A stretch of DNA of 64,000 bases from Silurus meridionalis (GCF_014805685.1 NC_060893.1:9398773-9462772), one strand, 5' to 3'. Shown: positions 26,374 through 37,565, counted from the stretch's first letter. Notes: generated from the sequence alone by a model not told the origin. Translations and numbers: made by a program.

Positions 26374-26584
26374 GGCACATGTTTTTACGCTGGATGCCCT
26401 TCCTAACGCAACCCTCCCCAATTTATCCGGGCTTGGGACCGGCACTGAGAGTGGCTGGGGATGGTACCCTGACCGGGAATCGAACCCGGGTTGCAGCGGT
26501 GGGAGCGCTGCGTCTTAACCACTAGACCAAATCAAACGTGCGGAGGATCCGCTGTGGCGACCCCTAACAGGAGAAGCCGAAAGA
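26374..26584 (-). mobile_element. tRNA-Glu-derived SINE with 19-bp target duplication
   Basis: Read on the minus strand, tggtctagtggttaagac (A box) is followed by a B box ggttcgattcc inside cccgggttcgattcccggtc. This matches the tRNA-Glu pattern. A non-tRNA part continues towards 26374 and includes 'aagggcatccagcg'. Both flanks carry aatggtttccaggatattc (26355-26373 and 26585-26603), a perfect 19-bp target-site duplication, so the insertion is well delimited. Confidence 0.85.
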
Positions 26585-27393
26585 AATGGTTTCCAGGATA
26601 TTCAAAGCTGAAGCTATTTTTGACTCCCTTCTTTAGACAATCCTGTCTCACAATGTTTGCAACAACTCCTTTGACATCATGGTGTCGCATCTCAGAGACA
26701 CTGCAAGCACAATCATTCACTTACTACCTCCTATAATCAATAAACACCCTGATTATAATACTAACAGGCTTAGTGGATGCGAAAAACAAAATTGGAGATT
26801 ATTGTACAAAACTGTCAATAAAAATAAATGATCAATTCAAGACATCCCAGAATGATCTGAACTATCTCTAATATCTCCCAGAATTTATGCTTAGTGTCTC
26901 CAGTGCTCCCTCTGTATTTTTCCTTTCTCTCTTGTCAAAAAATTCCCATTAAATCCTCTTTTTCAGCTGGCAAATTCTTATTATTTTCTGTTTGTAATCC
27001 TATTATTTCCTGTTGAATCTAGTTTCTAATTTCCCTTTGTTGTGTCTTGGAACATTAACGGCCCAAGCAACCAGGCATGACACCACACACCGACATTGCA
27101 TAACTTATTTCACTGTTACTCGGTTATCAAGAAAATGCTGATTGCAGTAAACCACAATCAACCTGAGAGCATACTCATGACATGTCAGAGATAGTCTGAA
27201 ATCTACATGACAAGCCTTCTTCATTTATACACATTGAGCATCCTTGTTTACCATTAAATTTGGAAACTCCCCAAAATTGGGCCTTCCTCGATTACCATTA
27301 GCTTGGAAAACACCAAAGTTTTGCGTGTTAATATCCTTACTCACTGCGTCATTTAAGGTTCTTTTTCTAACTTGACTTGGTGTTTCACTATGG

Positions 27394-27800
27394 CAGGGGT
27401 GTCAAAGTCACGAATGTTGTCTTTATGACCTTTTTCTACTCCAAGGCATAGACTGGTAATAGTTGAAAGATTGCTTTTTTTGATTGAAGGAAATTATTAT
27501 TATTTTTGGTTGTGGTGTTGTTGCCCTGTGAAAAAAGGTTTACATTAAAGAGGAATTAGAAAGTCTATAGATAGAGACAGACAGACATAATAAGAAACTA
27601 ATAACACTGATTTGTGTATTATTTCAAATTTAATTTCTTCTTTTTTGTTTCCATATGAAAAGGTTCAACATTACACATCTGGAGAGAAGGGAAAACATGC
27701 ACAATTGCAGTCAATTTTTCAATAAATATTGAGTTTGGCCCACGAATTTCGTCCCAGTTTTTAATTTTGGCCCACTGTGAATTTGGGTTTGACACCCCTG
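27394..27800. mobile_element. Non-autonomous hAT element in the DIRS left end
   Basis: Ends are caggggtgtcaaag on the left and, reversed on the right, caggggtgtcaaac. It is flanked by cactatgg (27386-27393) and aactatgg (27801-27808), an 8-bp duplication with one mismatch. Removing 407 bases plus one copy of the duplication restores the DIRS terminus, so the order of insertion is clear. Confidence 0.85.
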
Positions 27801-28712
27801 AACTATGGGAATCGCTTTGGGCATGACCAACTACAGAAGCTTCTATGACATTACGTCTGTCTTCACAGACATGTCGACCCCTTACAACATCATTAGTTTT
27901 CTTCTTTTTGTGAGGGACTACATCAAGCTCTCTCAGCACACCAGGTTTCGATAAGTCTTGATTTTCTCCATACTCAGCCATGTCAACGGTCATCCCCCCG
28001 CCAAGGGGAATGTGTCCAAGATGGGGGGGTTGCATCCATGTCCATCGTCATGTGGAGCAACCATCTCAGACATGTGCATCGCGTGCATGGGGCCAAAGCA
28101 CGCTCAAACGTTGCTCACAGACCCAAAGCATGCGTACACTGTGCATCAATTCCGGTGAAAACTTTAGAAAGATGGCTGAGAGTGGCGGTGGCTAACTAAC
28201 AAGACCCAGCGGTAGAGTCTTCGGTGGCCTACCAAATCCATCCGAATCTGCAATCTATTTCCGCCTCCTCTCAAATTTCGCTGCCAAGCAAAATGGAAAG
28301 ACTGACGGCATCCATTCATCAGAGGACGTACAAGTCAGTCAGTGTGCTCGCTGAACGCTGGGACTTTACTGTCCGTGTACCAGGCAGAGATTTTGAAGGA
28401 GCTGGGGCAGCAGCTTGACACTGGCACTCCCGGGTTGGGCACAGGCCACAGGCTGAGGGCGATATGCAACCCAAGTTTAAAAAAACACAAAAAAATGTGG
28501 CACCCCCTAGTCTCACTGATGAAGGGAGTGCTCGCTCCTACAGCGGAGCCCAGTGCATCGACGGTCGTAATGTCATCAAGGCGTGACCAAAGAGGAACAA
28601 GAGTATAAAGGGGTCCTCTTTTTGCACGAATGGTGCGCATGCACAGCCCAACCGTGGGTGTTAAGCAATATTTCACGGGGGTACAGGCTTCAATTCACCC
28701 CGTTTAACCTGG

Positions 28713-29186
28713 GTGTTAGTCTCGGTGGGCGAGGGAGAGTCGGCTCGCGTCCTAACAGCTGAGATCGACTCTCTTTTGTGCAAAAGGGCGATCAGAGTTG
28801 TGCCGGAAGAGGGAAGCTATCAGGGCTTTTACTCTCGGTACTTTGTGATCCTGAAAAGAGGAAGCACATCTCTTCGTCCGATCTATGACCTACATGTGTT
28901 AAACAAGCACCTAAGGAAATATTCATTATAATTGTTCACACATAAAGTGCTCTGTCAGTCGAAATGTCTAAACGATTGGTTTGTAATGTTCGGTCAATCA
29001 GACGCGTATTTTTACATAGACGTTTACCCGTCTCACAGAAAATATAGAAAATATCTGAGGTTTTCACACAGAGGCACTGCCTACGAGTTTCAAACCATAC
29101 TGTTCGGACTGTCTCTAGTCCCTCATCGAGAGAGAGCGAGCAATCAACGAATAAACAGGAAAAAGCTGCTGAAAACCACCCAGTGA
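28713..29186 (+). pseudogene. DIRS reverse transcriptase remnant
   Basis: Contains EIDSLLCKRAIRVVPEEG, then FYSRYFVILKRG and LRPIYDLHVLNKHLRKY, the N-terminal RT blocks of fish DIRS elements. A stop follows at 28929. The next frame carries NDWFVMFGQSDAYFYIDVYP, where the family has a D-aromatic block. The catalytic YLDD region is deleted. It is not functional. Confidence 0.75.
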
Positions 29187-29481
29187 ATATCTAGGGCTCA
29201 GTATTGATTCCCTCTCCTATCAAATCACGCTGACAGGGAGGAGAATTGCATCTCTAATACGGTGTCTTTCCCATTTTTAATGGCCTCTGTAATTTCTGTA
29301 GTACATTTGGGACTTCTCATGATGAGAGATTTTCAGCGTTGGGTTACGCATCTGCGGTTGTATCAGCGACATCTCAGTCGACCGGTCAGAGTAACGCATG
29401 CATGCCTAAAACCAATCCGCTAACGAGGAAGCCCTGCGACTCTTCAGTCAGGGATTCCTTCGGGGGTGGTGACGTCGAGAG

Positions 29482-29718
29482 TTGACGATGGACGCGTCCC
29501 TAGTGGGCTGGGGAGAGACCCTAATGGGCAGAGCTGTGAATGGCTTTTGGCCTGCACAGCTAATCCTGAGACATATAAACAACTTAGAGCTGTGGGCAAT
29601 ATTTCTAGCGCTGAAACAGTTTCTGACCTTCATAAAGGGCCAACATGTCCTAGTGAAAACCAACAATTCCACGGTGGGCACTTACATCAGCCGGCAGGGA
29701 GGCGTACGCTTCCTCTAG
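29482..29718 (+). pseudogene. DIRS RNase H domain remnant
   Basis: MDASLVGWGETLMGRAVNG is the first RNase H block and INNLELWAIFLALKQFLTF the second. HVLVKTNNSTVGTYISRQGG is the third, with N where the family has the catalytic D of TDN. The frame ends soon after. The substitution and the truncation indicate a dead copy. Confidence 0.75.
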
Positions 29719-30036
29719 TTGCATCAGTTGGCAAGCAAACTGATAATGTGGTGTGGCACGAGGTTCTTATCCATCAGAGACACTCGTGTCCCAGGTGTGT
29801 GGTACAGGGGTGCGGATTTATTGTCCAGGGGAAACCCCCTGTACAGGGAACGGAAGCTGCACAACCAAGTGGTGCCGTAGATCTCTTCGCCTCGCGAGAA
29901 AACGCTCAATGTCCTTTGTACCTTTCTCTAAAGGACAAAAATGCACCGTTAGCCCACCCATGGCCGAACGTCCTTTTATTGAGTGTGATAGGTTTACCCC
30001 ATCAGTTATACAGAGGAAGCACGCCATAAGAGGCTA

Positions 30037-30745
30037 GTGTCTAGGCGGATGGTTCCACTGTGGGATCTGTCTATGGTCTTTGAGGCCCTTTCTCAACACC
30101 CTTTCGAGCCATTGAATAGCATAGGGTTTAGATTTCTCTCAGTTAAGACAGCAATGCTTGTGGCTCTGTTGACAGCTAAGCAAGTGAGCGAGCTGCAAGC
30201 CCTGTCTTTCAGTCCATCCTGTTTACAGTTTGCCCCAGGGCTCTCGAAAATTTCCTTTTGCCCTAACCCAGCGTTTGTACCTAAAGTAATGGATTCTTCT
30301 TATAGATGTCTTATTGCAGAGCTTTCGGATTTTCCACCCTCCTCCATTGTCTTCTCGGGAGGAGGAGAGGTTGAATTCCTTGTGCCCGGTGCAGGCTCTC
30401 CATACATATGTCAAGAGAACAGCAGACTTCAGGAGGAATGACCAGCTGTTTGTGTTTTGGGCTGCTCCTCATAAGGGGAAGCCATTGTCAAGGCAGCGGC
30501 TGTCCAAGTGGATTGTTGAGGCTATATCTCTAGCATATGAATGCAGAGGTTCTCTGGTGCCTGAGGGTCTAAGGGCCCACTCTACTAGGGGGATGGCAAC
30601 ATCAGGGGCCCTACTTAAGGGAGTTTCTGTTCAGGAAATTTGTGCGGTCGCTGGTTGGCCTACGCCACACACCTTTGTGCGATTTTATAGACTGAATGTG
30701 TCTGAGTCAGCCTTAGCACATGCAGTGATAGGGGCCAAAAGGTAA
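30037..30745 (+). pseudogene. DIRS tyrosine recombinase, frameshifted
   Basis: Two overlapping frames (30037-30441 and 30314-30745) carry successive parts. FEPLNSIGFRFLSVKTAMLV and AKQVSELQALSFSPSC come in the first; the second has LRAHSTRGMATSGALLKG (the HxxR motif) and TFVRFYRLNVSES (the catalytic Tyr). The first catalytic Arg, normally in AKRVS, is Gln here. One frameshift near 30380 separates the parts. The family uses this enzyme in place of an integrase. Confidence 0.8.
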
Positions 30746-31968
30746 GAGCCCATGTAATTTGGTATAGCAGGATCACGTGCAATCCGGGAGTGGTCTATAT
30801 CTCCTATAGTGAAACACTGAGAGAAGTTAGAAAAAGAACGATGGTTCACTTAACGTAATCCCTGTTATTTAATAACAGAGTGAGGTGTTTCACCAGCATT
30901 TCCCTCTTCGCACAGGAACGGGAAGAAATCTCGCTACAATGATATTGTAAGGCGGAACCTGATCTCAGGTCGACCTGTCAAGACAGATGTGGTGTCATAG
31001 GAGCTTCTGTAGTTGGTCACGCCCAAAGCGATTCCCATAGTGAAACACCTTACTTTGTTATCAAAGAACCCGGGACTACATTAAGTAACCCATCGGTTTG
31101 TCTTTTCATTCTGGTTAACATTATCTTCTGCCTGTTGAGGGTTGGACCAAAAAAAATTAAGGAACATTTGCAACCTTTCTATGCTTCATTTTCTTTTCTT
31201 CATTTTCGTTTTCTTTTGACCTTTGAACAGTGCTCTTATTATCTCTCATTTAGACCATGTGTAAGTACTTTATACTTTGTTATTACTTGTTAGTAATAAA
31301 CAAGTAGTATAAAATTCAGCATAAGCACTCAAATTAGCTCTTATTACATCTAAGCATATTATTATATTTTGTCAGCCAGGCTCTTTTCTGCACAGCGTCA
31401 CCCATCGCAAGGTGTCTTGTTTTCGTTAAAACGACGGTATTGCCAATTTTTTTATTCCACGTGTCTGCTAATCTTTCCCTGTTTCTGGAAACCTTGGTGT
31501 CTTTCACGCCTGCTCCTGTGGCCTTCATATCGTCCCTCAAGTTTCTGATGCTTCTAACCAAACAGATATTTCTCACCCTTATCCTACCCCTCTGCTCGAC
31601 CTTGATTGTATCAGTGTGGGGATTAGTGACAGCGTTGCTTCATGTGTCAGTGTGGGTAGACATGATTATGGGCCTACTTCACTTGTTTGTGTATAGGACA
31701 GTTATAGCTCAGTTGGGGAATTCCTCCCCTGATAAGTCATCTTATGTGTTATTTTCTTTTGTGGAATTAATCAAACTTTCCAGAACTCTGTGTCATGTGT
31801 TGCATATTATATGTTTACTTCACCTGGTGCTTTCCTAATATAAATAACATAATTTGCCCATTACTAAATTATTTTTTACCCTACAAGGTACATTTTGTAG
31901 AACAAAGTTCAACTTTTTTACTCACTTATGTATATAAACATGAGTAATTCTCTAGGAATGATGGTAGA

Positions 31969-32181
31969 CCACCTCACCACTGCTTACACTTAGGGGATTA
32001 TTCTGCTCAGAAGCAATAAGGGGAAGCCCTAACCAGTATAGTTAGAGAAACGATAAGGAGAGCGCTGATATCCTCCTGATCCACCTCACCACTGCTTACA
32101 CTTAGGGGATTATTCTGCTCAGAAGAAATAAGGGGAAGCCCTAACCAGTATAGTTAGAGAAACGATAAGGAGAGCGCTGAT
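31969..32181. repeat. 112-bp tandem duplication
   Basis: Two adjacent copies start ccacctcaccactgcttaca at 31969 and at 32081. The second copy is shorter at its right end. They differ at very few positions, for example agcaataagg against agaaataagg, so the duplication is recent. Confidence 0.9.
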
Positions 32182-32902
32182 CTCTCACTGGATATTGGTG
32201 ACCAACTTGATTTCTATTTTTTGTCGAAAAAACAGTGAGGACAGTTTCGTAGCAGATGAGGAAATTGAGGTCTTGTTAAACTCACTTTTGAAGACTACAG
32301 AAACTGATGAACTGTCACTTATTTAATCAGTGACTTCAGCAAAGTCTGTGAATGTGCTGCCTCCACTTAACAACTGGTCATTATGTCTCCTTCACAAAAG
32401 GTTTTTCAGCAGCTTTGACTTCATATGACACTAAACCCGTCTGGGCCTCCACAGTAGCCCGGACCCATTTTGGACCACTATCATATTTCTGGGCTAATAC
32501 AGATGAGCCTGTCATAAAGGTTCTGTCTTTGACTTGAAGTTTCCATCTCTGTACCTGATTTATTTGTTGATGGAGGACAGTTTCATAGAGTGTGGCTGGT
32601 TTAAGTAGCTTGAACTGTTGTAGAAACGACTCAGAGTCATGGGTTTTCCTTCCAGAAGATGAGTGCCTTTATTATCACTAAACAAAGGCCGGAGTTGGTC
32701 CACCAAGCAACTGCCCTCTCCAGCCTCACTTCCACATTATATACCCTGAGCCACAAACGTATTTCTATACATCCCACTTCTCCATCTATACATTGTTTAC
32801 CCAACATCTGTGTCCCATTTGGGGCCCCCTTATACATACAATGGTGGTGTCCAAATGTCTACGTACAGACACACACACAAAAACAAACGATACTATTTCA
32901 TG

Positions 32903-33241
32903 CATAGATACCACACGTCACATTCCTGTACGCACACACATCAGAAGAACATTTTACATTTACTCCTCATCATTTGATTTCTTATACCTTTCATATCTAC
33001 ATACACGCATCCTGAGAGCACCATATTTGTAATTTATACAATGCAACTCTTCCTAACAAATTAACAGGTGTCAGATTTGAGACTAGAAAAGGTATAGTGA
33101 CACTTTTGTTATTACTTTGTGGACAGACTGGAGCAGTCATGGGAATGAACTTCTTCTGTCCTGAGAATCCTACCATCTTTGCAAATTTCCCATAGATACC
33201 ACACGTCACATTCCTGTACATACACATCAGAAGAACATTTT
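32903..33241. repeat. Pair of about 50-bp direct repeats, 288 bp apart
   Basis: catagataccacacgtcaca starts at 32903 and again at 33191, each followed by ttcctgtac and acatcagaagaacatttta. The copies differ by a small CA-type indel. This is too long for a usual target-site duplication; a local segmental duplication is more likely. Confidence 0.8.
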
Positions 33242-33578
33242 AATTAAAGTTATATACACATGATGCATATGCATATTTGATTAATTTTATTCTTCTACAA
33301 AAGCTTGTCCTGAGCTCTCTATTGAACATTTTGACATTTTGGTAATTGCATGCAGAGTACTATGATAGCACAGCAAGAAGTTATGGAAACATTGGTGAAA
33401 TAGGCCCTGTCCTGAACAAACCTTTCTCTTGGTCCGTTTGTTGCAGGATGATAGGGTGATGATGTGATGTGTTGGCACCTCGTTGGCTAGTAGAAATGTG
33501 GCCATCCCATGAAATGTAAATTGGGGGTCATTGTCTGAAAAAAAGACCTACAGTAGGCCTCACGATTGATGACACTGT

Positions 33579-34080
33579 ATGGCAGAAAGCCTGGAATACG
33601 CAACAGAGCTCTCTGTCTGTAATCAAACAAAATCAACTCAGTTTATGATCCTACATTGTACACACATAACACCTGTTCTTAAAAATAAGATAGATCCCAT
33701 GTACCCCCAACCAATTGCAAATGTAAATTTTAGAATGGTACCCTTCTCCACTGTTTTTGGTCATGTGTCAAATTACAGAGTTATTGGTCTGGTATTGTGG
33801 ATGATCAGTGTGTTATGTTTGATCTTCCAAATTAATCAGATCCTATGTGCCTCCTTCTTGGCCTCCCAGATATTCGTATTTCCAATATCATGCATACGGG
33901 GTTATTCAATTTGCTAAACTTTGCAGCTGGGAAATATTTCTGGTGGTTCTGAATTAAGGACACTGCTCCAACAAAAACGGTCTTGTACAATATTATTATG
34001 GATGTCATTCCTAATGAATAAATCTTTTCTATGGATACCTTCTTCAAGATTTAGGACCATTATTTAAAATTATTCGGACC
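33579..34080 (+). pseudogene. 3' end of an L1-like LINE ORF2
   Basis: Fragments read across frames, such as ILHCTHITPVLKNKIDPMYP followed by sequence corresponding to a Cys-containing 'GTFLHCxWSCxKxQxYW' block, typical of the region after the reverse transcriptase in L1 ORF2. Several frameshifts and stops. The 112-codon frame at 33579-33917 is part of this relic and not a host gene. Confidence 0.55.
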
Positions 34081-34099
34081 TTTATAATCTTCCTCTGTA

Positions 34100-34330
34100 T
34101 TTGTTATGCGTGGAGAAAGCGGAGGCGGAAGCCATAGCAGGTAAAGCGGGGTTTATTGAAGATAGAACCACGAGCCGGGCAGGTGAATGAGATGAACGCG
34201 CAACGAGTTGGTATATCCATGGTACGCCCAAAAGGGGCGAGGTCCACAATGTCTGAACCAGGATCCGAAATGCTGTAGGAATATCCGTGGTGCACCGGGA
34301 AGGCGTGGTCCACAAAAGAGAGAGAGAGGA
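34100..34330 (-). mobile_element. Possible retroelement 3' terminus with AATAAA
   Basis: GC-rich block directly downstream, on the minus strand, of the minisatellite frame. On the minus strand it includes an AATAAA hexamer at 34152-34157 followed by GC-rich sequence. It looks like the polyadenylation end of a transcribed retroelement or gene, but I do not recognise the family. Confidence 0.3.
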
Positions 34331-34479
34331 AGAGAGAGAGACAGAGGGAGAGAGAGAATCTTGGGAGAGCTGGGAAACGCCCTCTGCCGGGTTCAGGGAT
34401 GGAGTGATGCTCTTTGCGGAGGTTTAGAGCCGACTCTGGGGTGTGAGGGCACCCTCTGTGTGCGTCCTTGGCACTATGG

Positions 34480-35735
34480 CGCTTTTAGTGGATCTTGGAG
34501 GGGAGCCGTCCTCGTTAGGGGCTCCTGAAGGCAAGACGCCGCCTACAGAAGAGCTTGGGTCTGTGGTGTCACCCATAAGGGAACCTGGAACCGTGACATC
34601 ATTCTTTGATGAGCTAGGAAGTGACCTGCTGCCCTTCGAGGGACTCTTCGTCGCAGACGGAGGAGCTTGAAGGAGGAGCTTCGGAGGAGCACGGAGGCAG
34701 GACGTCGCCTTCGCAGTAGCTCAGGGGCGAGACATCGCTGTCGGAGAAGCTCAGAGGCAGGACATCGCCGTCGGAGGAGCTCGGAGGTGAGACGTCGCCT
34801 TCAGGAGAGCTTGGGAGCGAGATGTCACCTTCGGAGGAGCTAGGGAGCGTTATGTCGCCTTCCGGAGAGCTTGGATGTGGGACGTCTTTTGCAGAGGAGC
34901 TTGAGGCTGTGTGGTTGCCTTTAGAAGAGTCTGAGACCGTGACATCCCTGTTTGATGGCTCTGGAGAAGATCTGTGGCTGCCAGAGGGACTTTGGGCAGC
35001 AATAGAGCTCAACACAGGTTCTTTAAACAATGCCGTACCCTTGGAGAGACCCAGCAGAGTGAAGGTGCCTCTATCAAGGCCTGGGACAGTGTCTTTACCC
35101 TCTGAGGACCTTGGGACCGCCTCGCCATCTTCACACTTAGGAGGCGCAACGTCAGCTCTAGCGTGAGTTGCGGGCGAGACATCGCCTTTAGAGGTACTTG
35201 GTGATGAAACGTCGCCTTGAGAGGGACTTTGTGGCCTTGCGTCGGTGGCGGAGGATCTCGGAGGCGAGACGTCGCTGTTGAGGGAGCTTGGCACTGTCAC
35301 GCCATCTTCCATTGCACCTGGTGGTGTCACGTCGTCTTCAGGTGAGCTCAGGGGCGAGACGTCGACGTCGGAGGAGCTCAGGGGCGAGACGTCGTCCCTC
35401 GGCAGGACTCCGCCTTCAGGGGCACTTCGAGACCAGACGTCGCTTTTTGAGGAGTTTGGGGATGAGATAGGCCTCTCGGAAGGGTTTGGCAACGACACTT
35501 TGTCTGTGTCACAGCTTGGTGGTGGTACGGCCTCCTTCTCGCAGCCTGGTGGCGGTACGACGTCCCCTTCTCGGCCAGGTGGCAGCACGATGTCCCTTTC
35601 GTGGCCAGGTGGTGATGTCACAGCATCCTTGGAGGGACACTGGAGCTGGGCTGAGTGCTCTGAGGAGCTCTGGAGCGGAGTGGCATGCTCGGCGGAACCC
35701 TGGAGCGGAGCGGCACCCTCGGCGGAGCACAGAAA
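34480..35735 (-). repeat. GC-rich 30-bp minisatellite with a long open frame on the minus strand
   Basis: About 40 diverged units of 30 bp. On the minus strand a frame of 335 codons (34614-35621), open further upstream to about 35735, encodes 10-residue units such as SLPSSPEGDV and SPPSSSDGDV, rich in Ser, Pro, Asp and Glu. The frame has no ATG start; the first codon of the 335 is GTG. The plus-strand frames have stops at about 34668, 35164 and 35842. CpG is far more frequent than in the flanks. The right end abuts a truncated DIRS copy. It may be part of a minus-strand retroelement or a decayed exon of a Ser/Pro-rich protein; I cannot decide. Confidence 0.6.
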
Positions 35736-36850
35736 CGCTCAGTGTCCCGTTCTTCTCTCTAAAGAACAAAAATGCACTGTTGGGTGTGGACGCTTTAGCC
35801 CACCCATGGCCAAAAGTTCTTCTATATGCATTCCCTCCACTTAGCTTGATTTTCCCCACTCTAGTCAGAGATAGGGAACTGGGCTTGTCACTGTCACTGG
35901 TTCTGATAACCCCACGCTGGGCATCCAGACACTGTGTTGGCGAGATAATTCAACTGCTGTCAGATCAGCGGTGGCCACTCCCTCCACAGAGGGACCTCCT
36001 GTCCCAGGTGGGAGGGGAGATTTATCATCCACACCCAGACAGGATAGCTCTCTGGGCCTGGCTCATTAAAGGTGAAACTTGAATGTGGAAGGTTTACCAA
36101 CATCAGTTATACACACTATTCAGAGTGCCAGAGCCTCAGCTACTCGCACACTTTATAACAATAAATGGTGAGTCTTGGAAGAGTGGAGTGGCCATAGTCA
36201 CATTGTCTCTTGCCAGTGTTCAGTGGGAGACATATGTTTTCTCCAGGATTTTCTGGACAAAGAGAAAGCTTTCTCTACTTTGAAAGTATATCTAGCAGCT
36301 ATTTCTGCATGTCATGTCAGGTTTGGTAACGAACCTGCAGGTCAGCACCCTTTAATAAGTCATTTAATAAAAGCATCACGCCATATGAGGCAGGTGTCTA
36401 GGCGGATGGTTCCACTGTGGGATCTGTCAATGGTCTTAGAGGCCCTTTCTCAACACCCTTTCGAGCCATTGGATGGCATAGGGTTAACATTTCTCTCTCT
36501 TAAGACAGCGCTGCTTGTGGATCTGGTGACAGCTAGGCGTGTGAGCGAGCTGCAAGCCCTGTCTGTCAGCCCATCCTGTTTACAGTTTGCCCCAGTGCTC
36601 TCAAGAGTTTCCTTTCGCCCTAACCCAGCGTTTGTACCTAAAGTAATAGATTCTTCTTATAGATGTCTTATTGCAGAGCTTTCGGCTTTTCCACCCTCCT
36701 CCATTGTCTTCTCAGGAGGAGGAGAGGTTGAATTCCTTGTGTCCGGTGCAGGCTCTTTATACATATGTCAGGAGAACAGTGGGCTTCAGGTAGGATGACC
36801 AGTTGTGTGTCTTGGGCTGCTCCTCACAGGGAAAGCCGTTGTCAAGACAG
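35730..36850 (+). pseudogene. Second, truncated DIRS copy (post-RNase H and recombinase part)
   Basis: Starts inside the linker after RNase H, with LKNKNALLGVDALAHPWPKV, and continues through RDLLSQVGGEIYHPHPDRIA. It enters the tyrosine recombinase at 36175-36798, which includes RRMVPLWDLSMVLEALSQHP and TARRVSELQALSVSPSC with the first catalytic Arg intact. It stops at about 36850 before HxxR and the catalytic Tyr. It aligns with 29890-30480 of the first copy but keeps sequence deleted there (about 35790-36350). Confidence 0.8.
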
Positions 36851-36964
36851 TCTAACAATGCTCAGTAATAATAATAACAACTGTCTAAACTAATGCCTCT
36901 ACTCATACTTATCCTCCAACTGCCCCTTCTCCTTCTGGTTCCTCAAATTCTCTCACCTATCACC

Positions 36965-37148
36965 TATCTCACCTCTTTTTGCATATCCCAGCTTGGCTGG
37001 GGTCAGAGGGAAGGGTCAGCCATAATACAGCACCCCTGTAGCACAGAAGGTTAAAGGCCTTGCTGAAGGGCCTAAGAGTGGCAGTTTGGTGATAGCAGGG
37101 CTTAAACCCCCAACCTTCTGATCAGTAACCCAGAGCCTTACTTCCTAT
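36965..37148 (-). mobile_element. tRNA-derived SINE-like repeat
   Basis: On the minus strand, ctctgggttactgatcag is followed by a B-box-like ggtttaagccc. Downstream comes aggcccttcagcaaggcc, part of a widespread fish repeat with a tRNA-like head. The A box is degenerate and no clear target duplication was found. Confidence 0.55.
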
Positions 37149-37364
37149 TAAATCTTGTTGAATTCAACCAACAATTCCCTATTCTTCCTCTCAATTATCC
37201 AATTATTTGGGGTTTAAGTGAAGACATTAGAGTCTGACTACAACCCTGCTAGCCCTGATTATTGTCCTACCAGACCCACAGACTACAGTTCTATTAATCC
37301 TGTATAATGGCATCTTACCATTATGTTCTAGTCAAACAATAGTTTTATATGGTGTATGTACACC

Positions 37365-37565
37365 AGCCAGGCATAACATTGACATTATAACAGTATAACC
37401 AGTGAGTGAACATTCCAGTGTGGTCCGATCCAACAGACGAGTTACTGTAGCTCAAATTGCCGAAATTATTGCTGTTTATGCTCGATGGGTCAGGACTATT
37501 TTTGCAGCAAAATGGGAACTTAATATGAAGGAGGTGGCCATAAATCTATTCCTGGTCAGTGTATG
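37365..37565. mobile_element. Internally deleted Tc1 remnant
   Basis: 'ccaggcataacattgacatt' at the left and 'gtggtccgatccaacagacg' followed by 'gttactgtagctcaaatt' belong to the same Tc1 family as the copy at 1625-3215. Only about 200 bases remain. Confidence 0.6.

Larger units (their letters stand above)
27355..31090 (+). mobile_element. Degenerate DIRS-type retrotransposon with inverted terminal repeats
   Basis: The left part (27355-27393 plus 27801-27900) and the reversed right part (30960-31085) share 'ggtgtttcactatgg' then 'gaatcgctttgggc' and 'gaccaactacagaagc', so the ends are inverted as in DIRS elements. Between them, in order on the plus strand, are a reverse transcriptase fragment (28713-29186), an RNase H domain (29482-29718) and a tyrosine recombinase (30037-30745). 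All are broken by stops and frameshifts. A 407-bp hAT element splits the left end. Internal complementary-type repeats near 30850-30900 fit the group. Confidence 0.8.
31091..33578. other. Intergenic, decayed repeats, no gene supported
   Basis: Contains a 112-bp tandem duplication (31969-32181) and a pair of about 50-bp direct repeats (32903 and 33191). Frames at 31334-31838, 32352-32537 and 32637-33032 lack recognisable domains, and their codon choice looks random. Confidence 0.5.

Noticed and set aside
26491..26584. Functional tRNA-Glu gene
   Set aside because: The A and B boxes are good, but the acceptor stem does not close, there is an extra leader, and the unit is flanked by a target duplication; it is a SINE.
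34614..35621. Firm call of a Ser/Pro-rich host gene
   Set aside because: No ATG, no splice partners identified, and the sequence is a tandem array; kept only as a repeat with an open frame.
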